From the NCBI GenBank assembly GCA_963736425.1, contig CAVTOX010000015.1:1-64000 (forward strand): DNA of 64,000 nucleotides. Reading direction: 5' to 3'. Under the pieces are notes generated by a model that was not told the origin of the DNA, did not search any database, and was given only the letters and a program-made list of their open reading frames with translations. The stretch comes from Prado023 sp963736425. GTDB taxonomy: Bacteria > Actinomycetota > Actinomycetes > S36-B12 > CAIYMF01. Shown here piece after piece: positions 61,979 through 64,000 of this stretch; within the stretch, counting starts at the first letter, position 1; each line of letters opens with the position of its first letter. A program made the translations under genes and the position numbers.

Positions 61979-62863
61979 CTATCGGGGCAACGTGAAGCCG
62001 GTCGGCGGAGCCGGGGGAGGTTCGGACCGCGTTGGTGGGGGCGCGAACGTCGCGGTGGGCTGGGGCCCGGCGTGCGTTGCGCCGGCTGGGGCGGTTGTGG
62101 GCCGGCCGGTCTCGGCCACGATCGGCGACGCACGCCGGGTGCGCTCCGCGAGGACGGCGGCGAGGTAGGCCTCCGCCGGCGTGCCGGCCGGGGCGGGTGG
62201 TCGCACGTAGCCCGCCAACTGGGTGGCCAGGCGCTCCGCGGTGGTCACCCGGACAGCCGGATCCAGCGACGGCGCCCGGTGCAGGAACGTGCGCACGTTC
62301 AGGGCCAGCCCGTCGGGAACCGCGACCAGGTCGAGCCCGGCTGCCCATCCGGCCAGAGGCGGGGGCATCTCGATCTCCTGGTGGGCGCTGGCGTGGCGGG
62401 GGATGCGCTCACCCACCACGATCGTGCCCGCCAGATGGTCGCCCATGCGCTTGGACTTCGAGGAGGTCAGCGCGCTGAGCCCACCCACGACCCCGGACGT
62501 GACCCAGAGGTCCAGGAAGACCATGGCCAGGGCGCGCACGAGGCTGTGGCGCATCCGGATGGGGCCGCCGTCGTCGCGGACCACGCGCAGGCCCATCATC
62601 GCCTTGCCCAGGGAGCGACCCCGCGTGAGCGTCTCCACCATCGTGGGCCAGGCGACCAGGGCCAGCACCACGACCGACAGCGTGACCGCGGCCTGGGCCC
62701 CGGGGCTCCCGCCGGCGGAGAACACCCAGCTGGCCAGGACGATGCCGGTCACGAGCAGCCCGACCTGGATCGTGACGTCGACGGCCAGCGCCAGGGAGCG
62801 CGACGGCAGCCCGGCGATGCGCAGGTCCAGGGTGATCGCATCCCCGGTGATCAGGTTGGCCAC
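61979..62863 (-). CDS. RDD family membrane protein
   Basis: A 294-residue membrane protein of the RDD family. It has GLPSRSLALAVDVTIQVGLLV near residue 18 (the R and first D), further hydrophobic segments, and the conserved GRSLGKAMMGLRVVRDDGGP near residue 84. A Pro/Ala-rich cytoplasmic tail follows residue 190. GTG 62863 has a GGGAGG site. It is divergent from a SpoIIM-like gene, a pair conserved in actinobacteria; the role may be transport-related but is unproven. Confidence 0.88.
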   Translation of the reverse strand: MANLITGDAITLDLRIAGLPSRSLALAVDVTIQVGLLVTGIVLASWVFSAGGSPGAQAAVTLSVVVLALVAWPTMVETLTRGRSLGKAMMGLRVVRDDGGPIRMRHSLVRALAMVFLDLWVTSGVVGGLSALTSSKSKRMGDHLAGTIVVGERIPRHASAHQEIEMPPPLAGWAAGLDLVAVPDGLALNVRTFLHRAPSLDPAVRVTTAERLATQLAGYVRPPAPAGTPAEAYLAAVLAERTRRASPIVAETGRPTTAPAGATHAGPQPTATFAPPPTRSEPPPAPPTGFTLPR

Positions 62864-62886
62864 GACGCCATCCTCCCATCAGCACC

Positions 62887-62892
62887 TACGCT
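62887..62892 (+). promoter_or_regulatory. -10 box for leaderless SpoIIM-like mRNA
   Basis: TACGCT ends seven bases before the GTG at 62900; no ribosome site. Confidence 0.5.
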
Positions 62893-62899
62893 TGCACCT

Positions 62900-63901
62900 G
62901 TGGACGTCGATGCCTTCGTCAGGGTGCACAGCCCCGAGTGGGAGCGGCTGGCCGTCCTGACGCGAAAACGCCGGCTCACCGGAGCCGAGGCCACCGAGCT
63001 CGTCGACCTGTACCAGCGGACCGCCACCCACCTGTCCATGGTGCGCAGCGCCGCCCCGGACCCTGCACTGGTCGGCAGGCTCACCCAGCTCGTGGCCCAG
63101 GCCCGGGCCCGGGTGACCGGCTCGCACGCTCCGATGTGGCGTGAGTTCCTCACGTTCTTCCGCGTCGGGTTCCCGGTGGCTGTGTGGCGGGCACGGTACT
63201 GGTGGCTCGCGGCTGGGCTGGGGTCGACGATCGTGGCGTTCGGCGTGGGGGCGTGGGTGGCCAACTCGCCAGCAGTCCAGGCGGCCTTGGGCACTCCCGA
63301 GCAGATCCGCCAGCTGGTCGAGGAGGACTTCGCGGCGTACTACTCCTCGGACGCGGCCGCGGGTTTCGCCGCCCAGGTCTGGACCAACAACGCCTGGGTG
63401 TCCGCGCTCGTGCTGATCGCCGGGGCGTTCTTCGTGCTGCCGGCCGTGTACGTGCTGGCACAGAACGCCATCAACGTCGGGATCGTCGGCGGGCTGATGG
63501 TCGCCAACGGTCGGGGTGACGTCTTCTTCGGCCTGATCGCCCCGCACGGGCTGCTCGAGCTGACGGCGGTGTTCGTCGCCGCCGGGGCCGGGATGCGGCT
63601 GGGATGGCAGTGGTTCGATCCCGGGCCCCGTCCGCGCAGTGTCGCCCTGGCCGAGGAGGGTCGGGCCGCGGTGGCCATCGCGATGGGCCTCGCGGTCGTG
63701 CTGCTCGTCTCGGGCGTGATCGAGGGCTTCGTGACCCCGTCGCCGCTGCCGACCTGGGCCCGCATCGGGATCGGCGCCCTGGCGCTGGGCGGATTCCTGG
63801 CCTACGTCGGCATCTACGGCAGCCGTGGGGAGCGTGCTGGGTTCACCGGCGACATCACCAGCGACGGGGGCGTGACGGAGCTGGCCCCGATGTCGGGCTG
63901 A
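62900..63901 (+). CDS. Stage II sporulation protein M-like membrane protein
   Basis: A 333-residue membrane protein of the SpoIIM family, common in non-sporulating actinobacteria next to RDD, MoxR and DUF58 genes. The cytoplasmic N-terminus reads VDAFVRVHSPEWERLAVLTRKRR, the core LTFFRVGFPVAVWRARYWWL near residue 82, and a later membrane core has WVSALVLIAGAFFVLP and FFGLIAPHGLLELTAVF. About five membrane helices. Function unknown. Confidence 0.88.
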   Translation: MDVDAFVRVHSPEWERLAVLTRKRRLTGAEATELVDLYQRTATHLSMVRSAAPDPALVGRLTQLVAQARARVTGSHAPMWREFLTFFRVGFPVAVWRARYWWLAAGLGSTIVAFGVGAWVANSPAVQAALGTPEQIRQLVEEDFAAYYSSDAAAGFAAQVWTNNAWVSALVLIAGAFFVLPAVYVLAQNAINVGIVGGLMVANGRGDVFFGLIAPHGLLELTAVFVAAGAGMRLGWQWFDPGPRPRSVALAEEGRAAVAIAMGLAVVLLVSGVIEGFVTPSPLPTWARIGIGALALGGFLAYVGIYGSRGERAGFTGDITSDGGVTELAPMSG

Positions 63902-63963
63902 GGCCCGACCTGAGAGCCCAGCGCGCCGTCGACCTCTGAGCGTCGGCGGCTGGCGGCCTCGGC

Positions 63964-64000
63964 TCAGAGCCGCCCGGCTGCCTTCATGTCGAGGTAGGCA
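63964..64000 (-). CDS. C-terminal fragment of a minus-strand gene cut by window edge
   Basis: The last 37 bases read on the minus strand as AYLDMKAAGRL and a TGA stop, which looks like the natural end of a protein whose body lies beyond 64000. In many actinobacteria a DUF58 or MoxR gene occupies this place; too little is visible to decide. Confidence 0.35.
   Translation of the reverse strand, partial: AYLDMKAAGRL

Overview
The window is high-GC DNA from an actinobacterium (class Actinomycetes). Supporting signs are GTG-rich starts, a WhiB2 regulator, a TarM-like glycosyltransferase, an acyl-CoA carboxylase with an epsilon subunit, DUF3499 and DUF5719 proteins and a DUF222-HNH protein. From memory of the Mycobacterium tuberculosis map, much of the backbone follows the accA3-maf-accE-accD-birA-gtrA-purK-purE-fadE ... 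cpsA-TIGR03089-manC-whiB2-DUF3499-manB-Trm112-sahH order, with many species-specific insertions. I see no rRNA, tRNA, CRISPR array or insertion sequence. No gap between genes exceeds about 250 bases.

Layout. 1-5.4 kb: hypF (5' end outside the window), hypC, hypD and hypE for [NiFe]-hydrogenase maturation, then a class II glutamine amidotransferase. 5.5-13.3 kb (mostly minus): acyl-CoA carboxylase alpha chain, Maf, a TarM-like glycosyltransferase, carboxylase epsilon and beta chains, and divergent birA. 13.3-18 kb: a class III cyclase, GtrA, an acyl-CoA dehydrogenase, an aldose epimerase-like protein and a probable LCIB/theta-type carbonic anhydrase. 18-26.2 kb: Wzt/Wzm polysaccharide exporter, purK-purE, a PhoU-like/PiT phosphate pair, UDP-glucose dehydrogenase and a second acyl-CoA dehydrogenase. 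26.2-29.9 kb: a three-gene minus-strand operon of unknown protein, MoxR-type AAA ATPase and metallopeptidase-like/VWA protein. 30.2-34.8 kb: a tightly overlapping operon of two GT2 glycosyltransferases around two CDP-alcohol phosphotransferases. 34.9-39.9 kb: an SOS-box-controlled DUF222-HNH protein and a large secreted nuclease-like/lamin-tail/fibronectin III protein. 40-51.8 kb: a cytidylyltransferase, a CDP-glycerol glycerophosphotransferase-like protein, a methyltransferase, a 3-oxoacid CoA-transferase pair, an LCP ligase, a secreted PGRP amidase, TIGR03089, a mannose-1-phosphate guanylyltransferase and a DNA glycosylase. 52-64 kb: whiB2, a giant membrane glycosyltransferase, DUF5719, DUF3499, manB, Trm112-like, a cation diffusion facilitator, ahcY, RDD and SpoIIM-like proteins.

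Together the genes point to a cell envelope carrying an exported phosphodiester polymer (teichoic-acid-like): precursor activation (cytidylyltransferase, ManB/ManC, UDP-glucose dehydrogenase), polymerisation and decoration (GT2s, CDP-alcohol transferases, glycerophosphotransferase, TarM-like enzyme), export (Wzm/Wzt) and attachment (LCP). The rest is central metabolism: acyl-CoA carboxylation, purines, SAM cycle.

Two window-wide patterns matter. First, at least 13 genes begin 6-8 bases after a TAnnnT-like -10 box, with no Shine-Dalgarno sequence, so leaderless transcription looks common and fixes several start codons. Second, ten otherwise well-conserved genes are broken by 14 single-base indels, mostly insertions. 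This looks more like residual sequencing or assembly error than real pseudogenes.
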